Assembly (NCBI RefSeq): GCF_007828835.1
Contig: NZ_VIVL01000002.1
Coordinates: 310,001 to 374,000 of the forward strand
DNA from: Variovorax beijingensis
Lineage (GTDB): Bacteria > Pseudomonadota > Gammaproteobacteria > Burkholderiales > Burkholderiaceae_C
Direction of reading: 5' to 3'
DNA length: 64,000 nucleotides
Positions 51,513 to 62,834 of the stretch are shown here, one piece after another; position 1 is the stretch's first letter, and each line of letters begins with the position of its first letter. The notes below the pieces were generated by a model that was given only the letters and a program-made list of their open reading frames with translations, searched no databases and was not told the origin of the DNA. The translations under genes were made by a program, and so were the position numbers.

Positions 51513-53087
51513 ATGTCTCATGCCGGTCTTGTCCAGCGCCTGCCGAAGCTGTCGAAGCGCAGCCTGCTGGGCGCCTCCCTGCTCGCGGTGCTGTGTGCCG
51601 CGCTGCCTCAACAGCCAGCGCATGCCCAGGGGCCGCGCAACTTCGCCACGCTGGCGATGGTGGCCGAACCGCAGACGCTCGACCCGATGGCCTCCACGGC
51701 CGACCTGGTCGGAACCATCATGCAGCACGTGTACGAGACGCTCTACACCTTCGACGCCAAGTGGAACGTGGTGCCGATGCTGGCCGAGAGCAGCCCCAAG
51801 ATCTCGGCCGACGGCAAGACCTACGCGATCACGCTGCGCAAGGGCGTGATGCTGCACAACGGCCGCGAACTCAACGCCGACGACGTGGTGGCCAGCCTGC
51901 AGCGCTGGATGGACCAGTCGCCGCGCGGCAAGGCCGTGGGCAAGGAAATCGAGAGCCTCAAGGCCAAGGGACCGCTGGGCGTGGAGATCGTGCTGAAGGC
52001 GCCGTATGCGCCGCTGCTCTCGCAGCTCGCGCTGCCCAGCGGCATGGCCGCGATCATGGCCAAGGATTCCATCGCTTCGCCGCTGAAGGAGTTCGTCGGC
52101 ACCGGCCCCTACAAGTTCAAGGAGCGCCGCCCCGACCAGTTCGTGCTGCTCACGCGCTTCGACAAGTACACGGCGCGCAAGGAACCCGCGAGCGGCTATG
52201 GTGGCAAGCGCGAGGCGGCCATCGAGGAGCTGCGCTTCGTGCCGGTGCCCAATGCCAGCACGCGCGTCGAAGGCGCCCTGGCGGGCCAGTACGACTTTGC
52301 CGACCTGCTGCCGGTCGAGGCCCTGCCGCGCCTGGAGAAGTCGGGCGGCAAGACCGTGCCGATCATGACGCCTTCGTTCGGTTTCCCGTACCTCGTGCTC
52401 AACACCAAGGAGGGCGTGGCTTCGAACCAGGCCGTGCGCCAGGCGATCCAGTCGGCGCTCGGCGAAGGCGAGATGCTCGCGGCCGGCTTTGGCGACACGC
52501 GCTTCTTCGTGGCCGAAGGCAACCACTTTCCCAAGGGCTCGCCGTTCTATTCGACTGCGGGCACCACGCTCTACAACGAGCGCAATGCGTCCAAGGCCAA
52601 GGAGGCCGCGGCCAAGGCCGGCTACAAGGGCGAGCCGATCCGCGTGCTCACCAGCCGCCAATACGACTTCCACTACAACATGTCGCTCCTGATGGCCGAG
52701 CAGCTCAAGCGCGCCGGCTTCAAGGTCGACCTGAACGTGGTCGACTGGGCCACGCTGGTGCAACGCCGCAACGACCCGAAGCTGTGGGACATCTACGTGA
52801 CCCACTCGGGCCAGTTCCCCGAGCCGATGCTCTCGCCGCCGCAACTGGGCGACGGCGCGCCGGGCTGGTGGGACACGCCCGCCAAGAAGTCTGCACTGCA
52901 GGCCTTCAATGTCGAGAGCGATCCGGCCAAGCGCGGCGCGCTGTGGGGCAAGGTGCAGCAGGTGGTCTATGAAGAAGTGCCGTACATCAACGTCGGCAAG
53001 TTCAACGGCCTCTCGGCGAAGAGCCCGGCGCTGGACAATTACCAGCCCGCAACCTGGCCGTTCTTCTGGAACGCAAAAATCAAGTAA
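51513..53087 (+). CDS. Peptide ABC transporter substrate-binding protein (family 5)
   Basis: A 524-residue periplasmic binding protein. Signal peptide LGASLLAVLCAALPQQPAHA, then LDPMASTADLVGTIMQHVYETLYTFD and the family core KTYAITLRKGVMLHNGRELNADDVVASLQRW region; C-terminal GKFNGLSAKSPALDNY. It resembles dipeptide/oligopeptide binders (DppA, GsiB). The Shine-Dalgarno GAAGGAG lies seven bases before the ATG. First gene of a five-gene importer; downstream enzymes suggest peptides or acyl amino acids with D-residues. Confidence 0.92.
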   Translation: MSHAGLVQRLPKLSKRSLLGASLLAVLCAALPQQPAHAQGPRNFATLAMVAEPQTLDPMASTADLVGTIMQHVYETLYTFDAKWNVVPMLAESSPKISADGKTYAITLRKGVMLHNGRELNADDVVASLQRWMDQSPRGKAVGKEIESLKAKGPLGVEIVLKAPYAPLLSQLALPSGMAAIMAKDSIASPLKEFVGTGPYKFKERRPDQFVLLTRFDKYTARKEPASGYGGKREAAIEELRFVPVPNASTRVEGALAGQYDFADLLPVEALPRLEKSGGKTVPIMTPSFGFPYLVLNTKEGVASNQAVRQAIQSALGEGEMLAAGFGDTRFFVAEGNHFPKGSPFYSTAGTTLYNERNASKAKEAAAKAGYKGEPIRVLTSRQYDFHYNMSLLMAEQLKRAGFKVDLNVVDWATLVQRRNDPKLWDIYVTHSGQFPEPMLSPPQLGDGAPGWWDTPAKKSALQAFNVESDPAKRGALWGKVQQVVYEEVPYINVGKFNGLSAKSPALDNYQPATWPFFWNAKIK

Positions 53088-53108
53088 ACCCCGCGGCGCC
53101 ATCCCCCC

Positions 53109-54050
53109 ATGTTTCGCTACCTTGCTTCCCGTGCCGCCGGCATGCTCGTCGTGCTCGCGATCGTGGCGGTGCTCGTGTTCGTGCTCACGCGCGCGGCCTC
53201 GGGCGATCCGGTCTCGGTGCTGCTGGGCGACCAGGCCACCGCGGCCGACATCGCCCGCGTGCAGAAGGAGTACGGCCTCGACAAGCCGCTGCCCCTGCAG
53301 TTCGGCTACTGGCTGCGCGAAGTGCTGCAGGGCAACCTCGGCACCTCGATCTTCCTGCAGCGGCCGGTGACGCAGGCGCTGTGGGAGCGTGCCGAGCCCA
53401 CCACATTGCTCGCGCTGATGGCGGTGGCCATTGCGGCGCTGATCGGCGTGCCCTGCGGCATCGTCTCGGCGGTGTTCCGCGGGCGCGTGGTCGACCAGCT
53501 CTTCACCGGCATCGCGATGCTCGGCGCGAGCATTCCGAGCTTCTGGCTCGGCATCGTGCTGATCCAGATCTTTGCCGTGTCCTTCGGGTGGTTTCCTGTC
53601 TCGGGCTACGGCGCGCCCGATGCGCCCTTGGCCGAGCGGCTGCATGCGCTGGTGCTGCCGGCCACAGTGTTGGGCCTCTTGAACTCGGCGCTCATCATCC
53701 GCTTCACGCGCGCCTCGATGCTCGACGTGCTCGGCGAAGACTACGTGCGCACCGCGCGCTCCAAGGGCCTGAGCGAAAGCACCGTCGTGCTCAAGCACGC
53801 CCTGCGCAATGCGCTGGTGCCGATCGTCACGGTGATCGGCCTCACGGTCGCGCTGATGATCGGCGGCGCCGTGATCACCGAGACCGTGTTCGGCCTGCCG
53901 GGCGTCGGCAATCTCGTGGTGAGTGCGGTGCTGCGGCGCGACTATCCGGTGATCCAGGGCGCGCTGCTCGTGATTGCGGCGATCTACGTGCTGATCAATT
54001 TCTCCATCGACCTGCTCTATGCCGTCGTCGATCCGCGCGTGAAGGTTTGA
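53109..54050 (+). CDS. Peptide ABC transporter permease, DppB type
   Basis: A 313-residue permease with six membrane helices. It starts MFRYLASRAAGMLVVLAIVAVLVFVLTR and has the long first periplasmic loop with YGLDKPLPLQFGYWL; the EAA loop is DYVRTARSKGLSESTVVLKHALRNALVPIVT. This is the DppB/OppB class. It lies 21 bases after the binding-protein gene. Confidence 0.94.
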   Translation: MFRYLASRAAGMLVVLAIVAVLVFVLTRAASGDPVSVLLGDQATAADIARVQKEYGLDKPLPLQFGYWLREVLQGNLGTSIFLQRPVTQALWERAEPTTLLALMAVAIAALIGVPCGIVSAVFRGRVVDQLFTGIAMLGASIPSFWLGIVLIQIFAVSFGWFPVSGYGAPDAPLAERLHALVLPATVLGLLNSALIIRFTRASMLDVLGEDYVRTARSKGLSESTVVLKHALRNALVPIVTVIGLTVALMIGGAVITETVFGLPGVGNLVVSAVLRRDYPVIQGALLVIAAIYVLINFSIDLLYAVVDPRVKV

Positions 54051-54054
54051 AAAA

Positions 54055-54893
54055 ATGCAAATGCCCCGAATGCTCCGCCAGCTGATGCATCGCCGCATCG
54101 TGATGGTCTCGGCGCTGGTGCTGCTGGCCATTGCAGTGCTCGCCATCGGCGCGCCGCTGTTTGCCTCCATCGACCCCAACGACACCGCCGTGCTGCAGCG
54201 CCTGAAGGGACCGAGCGCCGAGCATCTGCTGGGCACCGACGAGCTCGGCCGCGACATGTATTCGCGCATCGTGCATGGCGCGCGCTATTCGCTGGCCATC
54301 GCGGCGCTTACCGCGCTGGGCGCGGTGGTCGCGGGCACGGTGCTGGGCCTCATGGCGGGCTTCTTCCGCCGGCTCGACGCGCCGCTGATGCGCGTGGTCG
54401 ACGCGATGATGTCGTTTCCTGACATCCTGCTGGCCATCGCGCTGGTGGCCATCCTGGGACCTTCGCTGATCAACACCGTGCTGGCGCTGGTGCTGGTCTA
54501 CACGCCGCGCGTGGCACGGGTGGTGCGGGCCTCGACGCTGGTGGTGCGCGAGCTGCTGTTCGTCGAGGCGGTGCGTGCGCTGGGCGTGCGCACCTCGCGC
54601 ATCCTGTGGCGCCACATCCTGCCCAACCTGATGTCGCCGATCCTCGTGCAGGTGTCGTTCATCTTCGCCTACGCGATCCTGGCCGAGGCGGGGCTGTCGT
54701 TCCTCGGCGTCGGCGTCCCGCCCGAGATCCCGACCTGGGGCACCATGGTCGCCGGCAGCCAGCAGTACGCGCACCAGGCCTTCTGGGTGGTGCTGTTCCC
54801 GGGGCTCGCGATCATCTTCACCGCGCTCTCGCTGCAGTTGCTGGGCGACGGCGTGCGGGACCTGCTCGACCCCAAACTGAAGAAGACGCTGTG

Positions 54894-54894
<1 letters not shown>
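54055..54894 (+). CDS. Peptide ABC transporter permease, DppC type
   Basis: A 279-residue permease with an OppC-N region (HRRIVMVSALVLLAIAVLAIGAPLF), HLLGTDELGRDMYSRIVHGARYSL and the EAA loop VRALGVRTSRILWRHILPNLMSPILV; it ends GDGVRDLLDPKLKKTL. Pairs with the DppB-type permease. An alternative ATG at 54061 is in frame. Its stop overlaps the ATPase start (TGATG). Confidence 0.94.
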
Positions 54895-55928
<1,034 letters not shown>

Positions 55929-55953
55929 GGCGCTCGCTGCTGCCCCCGTCTTG

Positions 55954-56066
55954 CTCCCTCCCCTCCCGGGGGAGGGCTGGGGTGGGGGCACGCGGCCGCT
56001 CCATCATTGCGACGGTCTCCACCGCCCGGAGCCCCCACCCCAGCCCTCCCCCGGAAGGGGAGGGAG
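55954..56066. repeat. Inverted REP pair inside the peptide-transport operon
   Basis: Two 36-bp GC-rich units (55954-55989 and 56031-56066) are inverted copies with one mismatch, separated by 41 bases. Each unit is itself partly palindromic (CCCTCCC...GGGAGGG). They lie in the 148-base gap between the two ATPase genes and would form a long hairpin in the message. This is a BIME-like arrangement of short interspersed repeats. Confidence 0.8.
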
Positions 56067-56076
56067 AAAGCCTTCC

Positions 56077-57050
<974 letters not shown>

Positions 57051-57054
<4 letters not shown>

Positions 57055-58367
57055 CCATGACCGACACCGCTGCCACCGCCGACAAGGACTTCAACGACCC
57101 CCTGCTGGGCAACAGCTTCAAGGGCTACCCGCGCACCCAGCCGCCGCGCCGGCGCAGCGAGGTGGGTGCCGCGGGCTGGAACGTGCTGGCGGGCGACCTG
57201 CCGCTGCCGCTGGCCGTGCTCAAGCGCGAGGCGCTCGAGCACAACCTGGCATGGATGCAGTCGCGCGTGCGCGAATGGGGCATCGACCTGGCGCCGCACG
57301 GCAAGACCACCATGTCGCCGCAGCTCTTCCAGCGCCAGCTCGACGCCGGTGCCTGGGGGCTCACCTTCGCCACCGTCACGCAGCTTGGCGTGGGCGTGGC
57401 GGCCGGCGCGCGCCGCACGCTCATCGCCAACCAGGTGGTGAGCGACGAGGACCTGGCCGGCATCCAGCTGCTGCTGCAGGCGCATGCCGACCTGCGCGTG
57501 GTGTTCCTGGTCGACTCGCTGGCCCAGCTCGCACTGATCGAGGACTGGTCGAAGCGCCATCCCGAGAGCGTGCCTTTCGAGGTGATGCTGGAAATCGGCG
57601 TCGAGGGTGCCCGCACGGGCTGCCGCACGCAGGAGGAAGCGGTGGCGCTCGCCACGAGGCTGCGCGCCAGCGATGCGGTCAAGCTCGTGGGCATCGAGAC
57701 CTACGAAGGGCAGGGCGCCACGGGTGCCAGCGAGCCCGACACGGCCTACGCCACTGCGCTGATGGACCGCGTGGAAGCCATCGCGCGCCACTGCGATGCG
57801 CAGCAGCTGTTCGAGACCGACGAGGTGCTGGTCTCGGCCGGCGGCTCCGCCATCTTCGACCTCGTGGCCGGACGCCTGAAGCCCGCGCTCGGTTCGCCGG
57901 TGCGCGGTCTGCTGCGCTCGGGCTGCTATGTGACGCACGACCACGGCTTCTACAAACGCATGGTGAGTGCGGTGGACGAGCGCCTGGGTTGCGATTGCGG
58001 CGAGAGCCTGCGCCCCGCGATGGAAGTGTGGGCCACGGTGCAGTCGCGTCCCGAGCCGGGCCTGGCGATCCTGGCCGTGGGCAAGCGCGACATCTCCTTC
58101 GACCTGTCGATGCCGGTGCCGATCGCGCGCGCCGCACGCGGCATGCTCGAAGCGCAAGCCGTGCCCGCCGGCTGGAAGATCACCGCGCTCAACGACCAGC
58201 ACGCCTACCTGCGCTGGGACGCCGCCGAAGAAGCGCAAGCCCCCGTGGTCGGCGACCGCGTCGGCCTCGGCATCTCGCACCCCTGCACCACCTTCGACAA
58301 ATGGCACTGGATGCCGGTGGTCGAGGAGAACTACCGCGTGAGCGACGCCGTCGCCATGCATTTCTGA
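57051..58367 (+). CDS. PLP-dependent D-amino-acid deaminase-like (fold III, DSD1-like)
   Basis: A 438-residue alanine-racemase-type barrel protein. The PLP Lys85 is in LAPHGKTTMSPQLF. The C-terminal domain has HPCTTFDKW, matching the zinc-binding His-x-Cys of eukaryotic-type D-serine dehydratases and D-threonine aldolases. Likely reactions are D-serine or other D-amino-acid deamination or aldol cleavage. It is co-translated with the importer and lies before a D-aminoacylase gene, which supports D-amino-acid catabolism. Confidence 0.82.
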
Positions 58368-58377
58368 ACCTGCCGCG

Positions 58378-59289
58378 ATGACTCCTTCCCTGCTTCAGAA
58401 GATCGCGCAGGCCCGCAGCAGCGCGCCCGCCACGCGGCGCGCGATTCTCGACCTGATCCTCGAAGACCCCGACCGCGCGCTCGAAGAGAGTTTCGAGCAG
58501 CTGGCCGAGCGCTCGCGCAGCTCGGTGCCCACCATCATGCGCACCTGCCGCGACCTCGGCTTTGCCGGGCTGCGCGAATTCAAGCTCGCGCTCGCGCAGG
58601 AGCTGGCGCTCGGCGGCTCGCCGCTGCACCGGCGCGTGAACATCGAGGATGCGGCCGATGAAGTCGTCGGCAAGATCGCGCGCAGCGCGGCGGCCTCGGT
58701 GTCGGGCGTGCGCGGGCAGCTCGACATGCAGGTGCTCGAGGGGGCCGTGGCCGCCATCGCGGCCGCGCCGCACGTCGACCTGTACGGCGCGGGCGCCACC
58801 TCGTGGTTCATGGCCAACGACCTGCAGGCGCGGCTCTTCAGGCTCGGCCTCTCGGCCAATGCCTGGGCCGACTACCACCTGCAGCAGGTGGCCGGTGCGG
58901 CGCAGCGCCCGGGCGGCGTGGTCATCGCCATCTCGCACGTGGGCGGCATGCCTTCGCTGCTCGACGCGGTGGACATCGCGCGCGGGCAGGGCGCCAAGGT
59001 GGTCGCGCTCACGCGGCCCGGCACGGCGCTGGCGGCCAAGGCCGATTTCCTGCTGGGCCTCTCGGTGCCCGACGACGCCGTGATGCACGTGGGCATCGAT
59101 GCCTACCTGACGCACCTCACCGCCATCGAGATCCTCACGGTGCTGGTGGCGCAGCGGCGTGGCGAGCCTGCGGTGCAGCGCCTTCAGCGCGCACGCGAGG
59201 CCTTCCAGCGCCACGGCATCGACGCCACCACGCATCCCTTGCAAAGCTGGGACGGCGGTGGCATCAACACCGGAGGCCGCGCATCGTGA
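58378..59289 (+). CDS. MurR/RpiR family transcriptional regulator
   Basis: A 303-residue regulator with an N-terminal helix-turn-helix (about 15-75: ATRRAILDLILEDPDRALEES, RSRSSVPTIMRTCRDLGFAGLREFK region) and a C-terminal SIS domain (about 125-260: VDLYGAGATSWFMANDLQARL, VIAISHVGGMPSLLDAVDIARGQGAKVVALT). SIS domains bind phosphosugars or related ligands. Located inside the operon between deaminase and D-aminoacylase genes, it probably controls it. Overlaps the next gene by GTGA. Confidence 0.9.
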   Translation: MTPSLLQKIAQARSSAPATRRAILDLILEDPDRALEESFEQLAERSRSSVPTIMRTCRDLGFAGLREFKLALAQELALGGSPLHRRVNIEDAADEVVGKIARSAAASVSGVRGQLDMQVLEGAVAAIAAAPHVDLYGAGATSWFMANDLQARLFRLGLSANAWADYHLQQVAGAAQRPGGVVIAISHVGGMPSLLDAVDIARGQGAKVVALTRPGTALAAKADFLLGLSVPDDAVMHVGIDAYLTHLTAIEILTVLVAQRRGEPAVQRLQRAREAFQRHGIDATTHPLQSWDGGGINTGGRAS

Positions 59290-60761
59290 GCGATCGATCG
59301 AAAGCCATCCTGCTCGAGGCCGGACTCGTGGTCGACGGCTCGGGCGGTCCCTCGTGGCCCGGCGACGTGCTGCTGCAGGGCGACCGCATCCTCGCGCTCG
59401 GCGAAGGCCTGCGCGGGCGGCTGCCCGAAGGCCTGGCGCTCGAAGAGGTCGAGGTCGTCGACTGCCGCACGAAAGTGATCGCACCCGGCTTCATCGATGC
59501 GCACACGCACGACGATGCCATCGTGCTGGGCGACCCGCTGTGCCTGCCGAAGGTGTCGCAGGGCATCACCACCGTGGTGACGGGCAACTGCGGCATCTCG
59601 CTTGCGCCGTACCGCACGCCGCAATCGAAGCCGCCGCTCACGCTGCTGGGCGCGGAATCGTTCCAGCATGCCACCATGGCCGAGTACCGTGCGGCCGTCG
59701 ATGCCGTGCAGCCTGCGCTCAACGTGGCGGCGCTCGTGGGGCATACCACCCTGCGCTTCGCGGCCATGGAGGCGCTCAACCGGCCCGCGAGCGGTGAGGA
59801 GTTGGCGCGCATGGAGGCACTGCTCGACGGCTGCATGGCCGAAGGCGCGCATGGCCTCTCGTCGGGACTGTTCTACGAAGAAGCGTTTGCCGCGCCGGCC
59901 GAAGAAGTGACAGCGCTCGCGCGCGTCGTGGCAAGGCACGGCGGCGTCTACGCGACGCACCTGCGCAGCGAAATGCAGCAGATCATCGAGGCGCTGCACG
60001 AGGCGGGCGACACGGCGTTCAGCGCGGGCGTGCCGCTGGTCATCTCGCACCACAAGTGCGCTGGCCCCGCCAACTGGGGCCGCACGAAGGAAACGCTGCC
60101 GTTGATCGAAGCGCTTGCCCAGCGCCAGAAGATCTCGATGGATGTGTACCCCTACGTGGCCGGTTCCACCGTGCTGCGCGAAGACCTGGTCGATGGCGTC
60201 ATCGACGTGCTGTTGACCTGGTCCGACCCGCACCCCGAGATGACCGGCCGCCTGGTTTCCGAGATCGCGCGCGAGTGGGGCACCACCGAGCGGGAGGCCT
60301 GCCTGCGCCTCAAGCCCGGCGGCGCCTGCTACTTCCAGATGCAGGAGGAAGACGTGGAGCGCGTCATCGCGCACCCGCTCACCATGATCGGCAGCGACGG
60401 CCTGCCGCACGACCGCCATCCGCATCCGCGGCTGTGGGGCGCGTTCCCGCGCGTGTTCGCGCGCTACTGGCGCGAGCGCCGCCTGTTCACGCTCGAGCAG
60501 GCCGTGCACAAGATGACAGGCATGACCGCGCGCAACCTGCGCATTGCAGACCGCGGATTGCTGCGTGTGGGTGCGATGGCCGACGTGGTGGTGTTCGACC
60601 CCGAAACCATCGCCGACACCGCGACCTACGACAAGCCGCACGGCGTGAGCCTGGGCGTGGAGCGGGTGTTCGTGAACGGGGTGCTGGCGTATCGAGGCGG
60701 CCACGGCGGATCGCCCCGCGTGCTCGCGCGCGCGGGGCGGATGCTGACGCGCGGCGAATAG
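59286..60761 (+). CDS. N-acyl-D-amino-acid deacylase (D-aminoacylase)
   Basis: A 491-residue amidohydrolase-superfamily enzyme starting at GTG. Metal-binding motifs: GFIDAHTHDD (His73, His75), GNCGISLAP with Cys102, YATHLRSE, VISHHKCAG and IGSDGLPHDRHPHPRLWG. These match D-aminoacylases, which release D-amino acids from N-acyl forms. The product would feed the D-amino-acid deaminase of the same operon. Last gene of the run. Confidence 0.88.
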   Translation: MSDRSKAILLEAGLVVDGSGGPSWPGDVLLQGDRILALGEGLRGRLPEGLALEEVEVVDCRTKVIAPGFIDAHTHDDAIVLGDPLCLPKVSQGITTVVTGNCGISLAPYRTPQSKPPLTLLGAESFQHATMAEYRAAVDAVQPALNVAALVGHTTLRFAAMEALNRPASGEELARMEALLDGCMAEGAHGLSSGLFYEEAFAAPAEEVTALARVVARHGGVYATHLRSEMQQIIEALHEAGDTAFSAGVPLVISHHKCAGPANWGRTKETLPLIEALAQRQKISMDVYPYVAGSTVLREDLVDGVIDVLLTWSDPHPEMTGRLVSEIAREWGTTEREACLRLKPGGACYFQMQEEDVERVIAHPLTMIGSDGLPHDRHPHPRLWGAFPRVFARYWRERRLFTLEQAVHKMTGMTARNLRIADRGLLRVGAMADVVVFDPETIADTATYDKPHGVSLGVERVFVNGVLAYRGGHGGSPRVLARAGRMLTRGE

Positions 60762-60784
60762 CAGGTGCTTGGCGGCGCGGCCGG

Positions 60785-60790
60785 TACGAT
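60785..60790 (+). promoter_or_regulatory. -10-like TACGAT before the flavin reductase-like gene
   Basis: TACGAT ends seven bases before the ATG at 60798 with no Shine-Dalgarno, the same leaderless-type arrangement noted at 713, 13205, 14882 and 20875. Confidence 0.3.
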
Positions 60791-60797
60791 GGGGTGC

Positions 60798-61406
60798 ATG
60801 AACGCCATTCACCGCAAGCCCGTTCCGCTCGCCAAGGCCTACCGCCTGCTCAATCACGGCCCCACCGTTCTCGTGAGTGCCGCCCACGGCGGCCAGCGCA
60901 ACATCATGACCGCGGCCTGGGCGATGCCGCTGGACTTCGACCCGCCCAAGGTGGCCGTGGTGCTCGACAAGAGCACCTGGACGCGCGTGCTGCTCGAAGC
61001 CTCGGGCAGCTTCGCGCTGCAGGTGCCCACGCGCGCGCAGCTCGACCTGACCGATGCGCTGGGCAACAGCTCGGGCCGCGAGATCGTTGAGCGGGCGGGT
61101 CACGACAAGTTCGCGGCGTACGGCCTTCAGACCTTCGCGGGCGTGGCAACCAATGCGCCGCTGCTGGAAGGCTGCGCGGCCTGGCTCGAATGCCGGCTGC
61201 TGCCCGAGCCGCCGATCCAGCAACGCTACGACCTGTTCCTGGGCGAGGTGACCGCGGCGCAGGCCGATGCGCGCGTGTTCGCCGATGGGCGATGGAACTT
61301 CACCGGGCACGACGAGTTGCGCACGCTGCATCACGTGGCGGGCGGGCATTTCATCGTCGACGGCGAGGCCGTCGATGCGCGGCCGCTGGCGCCCGTGCGC
61401 CGCTAG
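60798..61406 (+). CDS. Flavin reductase family protein (FMN-binding split barrel)
   Basis: A 202-residue protein with the flavin-reductase pattern: NHGPTVLVSAAHGGQRNIMTAAWAMPLDFDPPKVAVVLDKSTWTRVLLEASGSFALQVPT region at residues 17-76, and GHDELRTLHHVAGGHFIVDGE at the C terminus. Relatives reduce or carry FMN for monooxygenases; the partner is unknown. The ATG at 60798 gives the usual length; an earlier frame start at 60765 is less likely. Lies 36 bases after the D-aminoacylase gene. Confidence 0.83.
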   Translation: MNAIHRKPVPLAKAYRLLNHGPTVLVSAAHGGQRNIMTAAWAMPLDFDPPKVAVVLDKSTWTRVLLEASGSFALQVPTRAQLDLTDALGNSSGREIVERAGHDKFAAYGLQTFAGVATNAPLLEGCAAWLECRLLPEPPIQQRYDLFLGEVTAAQADARVFADGRWNFTGHDELRTLHHVAGGHFIVDGEAVDARPLAPVRR

Positions 61407-61433
61407 TCTTTTCGCGCGTGGCCGCTTCGGGTT

Positions 61434-62237
61434 TCAGGGAACGGGGTTGCGCGCGACCGGTAGCACCAGCATGCGGCGCAATGCCAGCATGCCGCACAGG
61501 CCTGCGATCGCGGCCAGCAGCAAGGCCCACGCCATGTCCGCCGTCGAGGTGCCATCCGGCCAGTCGCCGATGAAGATCGTGCCGCTGTTGTAGGCCGCGT
61601 GCAGCGCGATGCACGGGATCAGCGAGCGGCTGCGCTCATAGAGCCATCCGAGCACGGTACCCATCACCAGGCCCACGACAAACTGGTAGATGTTCAGATG
61701 CGCGGCGCCGAAGAGCAGCGCCGAGCCCACGATGGCCTGCCACCGCGAATAGCGCAGCAGGAACCCGCGCAGCACGATGCCGCGGAACAGCATTTCCTCG
61801 AGCAGCGGCGCCATGAGGCACACGGCCAGCGTGGCCGCGATGCTGCCGTCGGCCATGCGGCTGAACATCGACTCTTCCCAGGCCGAAAGCGGCGCGACGA
61901 AAACCAGCAGGTTGAGCACGGCGGTCATCACCACCATCAGGCCCGGCACGAGCAGCAGCACGGGCGGCACGACCAGCATGAGGGTGGCCCGGGCGGAAGC
62001 GGGTGATTGGTGGAAGAGTTCGCGGTAGGTGAGCTTCTGGTGGTGCATGACCACGGCGAACACGCAGCCGTTGCCCAGCACTGTGGACAACACGCCGAGC
62101 TGCATCCCGTTCAGGCCGAGCCAGCGATTGGCATCGCGCAGCGCAACATCGATGACGAATTCGCAGATAAACACCGCCAGGAACAGCAGCGCGGCCTGCG
62201 TGGCAGAGGGAAAGGCCGTGCTCTTGGTGGAGGGCAT
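61434..62237 (-). CDS. CPBP-family intramembrane metalloprotease
   Basis: A 267-residue polytopic membrane protein with the Abi/CPBP motifs APLLEEMLFRGIVLRGFL (Glu-Glu-x3-Arg), then LLFGAAHLNIYQFVVGLVMGTVLGWLYERS with the conserved Phe and His. The family includes type II CAAX proteases and bacteriocin-immunity proteins. Substrate unknown. It starts six bases after the stop of the methyltransferase-family gene and may be co-transcribed with it. Confidence 0.88.
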   Translation of the reverse strand: MPSTKSTAFPSATQAALLFLAVFICEFVIDVALRDANRWLGLNGMQLGVLSTVLGNGCVFAVVMHHQKLTYRELFHQSPASARATLMLVVPPVLLLVPGLMVVMTAVLNLLVFVAPLSAWEESMFSRMADGSIAATLAVCLMAPLLEEMLFRGIVLRGFLLRYSRWQAIVGSALLFGAAHLNIYQFVVGLVMGTVLGWLYERSRSLIPCIALHAAYNSGTIFIGDWPDGTSTADMAWALLLAAIAGLCGMLALRRMLVLPVARNPVP

Positions 62238-62243
62238 GGGCTG

Positions 62244-62804
62244 CTACAGCACGAACGGAATGAAGCGCCGCGTGCTGCGCATGTATTCGCGGTAGTCGTC
62301 GCCGAAGTGCGCGATGCATTCCTTCTCGTCGCTCAGGGCCGTGAGAAACAGCAGCACCGTGGCGGCCAGCACCAGCGCCAGGGTGAACCAGGTGAACTGC
62401 TTCAGGAAGGCGCCCCAGGCCAGCAGCATCAGCGCGGTGTACATCGGGTGGCGGATATAGCGGAAGGCGCCCGTGCTGACGATGGACGAGGTCTTCTCGA
62501 AGCCGTAGAGCGCCGGGTCGTCGCTGCGCGCCTCGGTCGGCTTGCCGTGGGCCTTGAGCAGCTTCACCGCATGGATCGGCAGCCAGATCGACAGCGCGAG
62601 GAAGACGCAGGAAAGCAGCTGGGTGAAGGACAGCGGATCGACGTGCCACACCGGCAGGTTCACGATGATCAGCACCAGCATGCATTCCCACGCGAAGAAG
62701 CGGTAGAAGCCGTGCGAGCCGGGCTGGCGCAGCGGTCCGCGCGAGACGTACAGCAGCGCGGCCGTGCCGGCAACGAAGAGAAGGATCTGGAACCAGAGAA
62801 GCAT
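62244..62804 (-). CDS. Isoprenylcysteine carboxyl methyltransferase-family membrane protein
   Basis: A 186-residue protein with four or five membrane helices and the ICMT/PEMT-type motif FRYIRHPMYTALMLLAWGAFL followed by ECIAHFGDDYREYMRSTRRFIPFVL. The family (also called NnrU-like or phospholipid methyltransferase) uses S-adenosylmethionine; the bacterial substrate is unknown. Its stop lies just before the CPBP gene start. Confidence 0.83.
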   Translation of the reverse strand: MLLWFQILLFVAGTAALLYVSRGPLRQPGSHGFYRFFAWECMLVLIIVNLPVWHVDPLSFTQLLSCVFLALSIWLPIHAVKLLKAHGKPTEARSDDPALYGFEKTSSIVSTGAFRYIRHPMYTALMLLAWGAFLKQFTWFTLALVLAATVLLFLTALSDEKECIAHFGDDYREYMRSTRRFIPFVL

Positions 62805-62834
62805 GGCGGCCGAATTTACACGGGCCGCCGGGCT

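Noticed and set aside
51480..54269. A 929-codon antisense frame over the peptide transporter genes
   Set aside because: Mirror of the coding strand with His- and Arg-rich composition and no recognisable motif; the plus-strand genes are certain.
59184..61349. A 721-codon antisense frame over the D-aminoacylase and flavin reductase genes
   Set aside because: No motifs and typical antisense composition; the plus-strand enzymes carry intact active sites.
61434..62237. CPBP protein as an abortive-infection (Abi) defence gene
   Set aside because: CPBP proteases are widespread housekeeping or immunity proteins; nothing else here suggests a defence locus.
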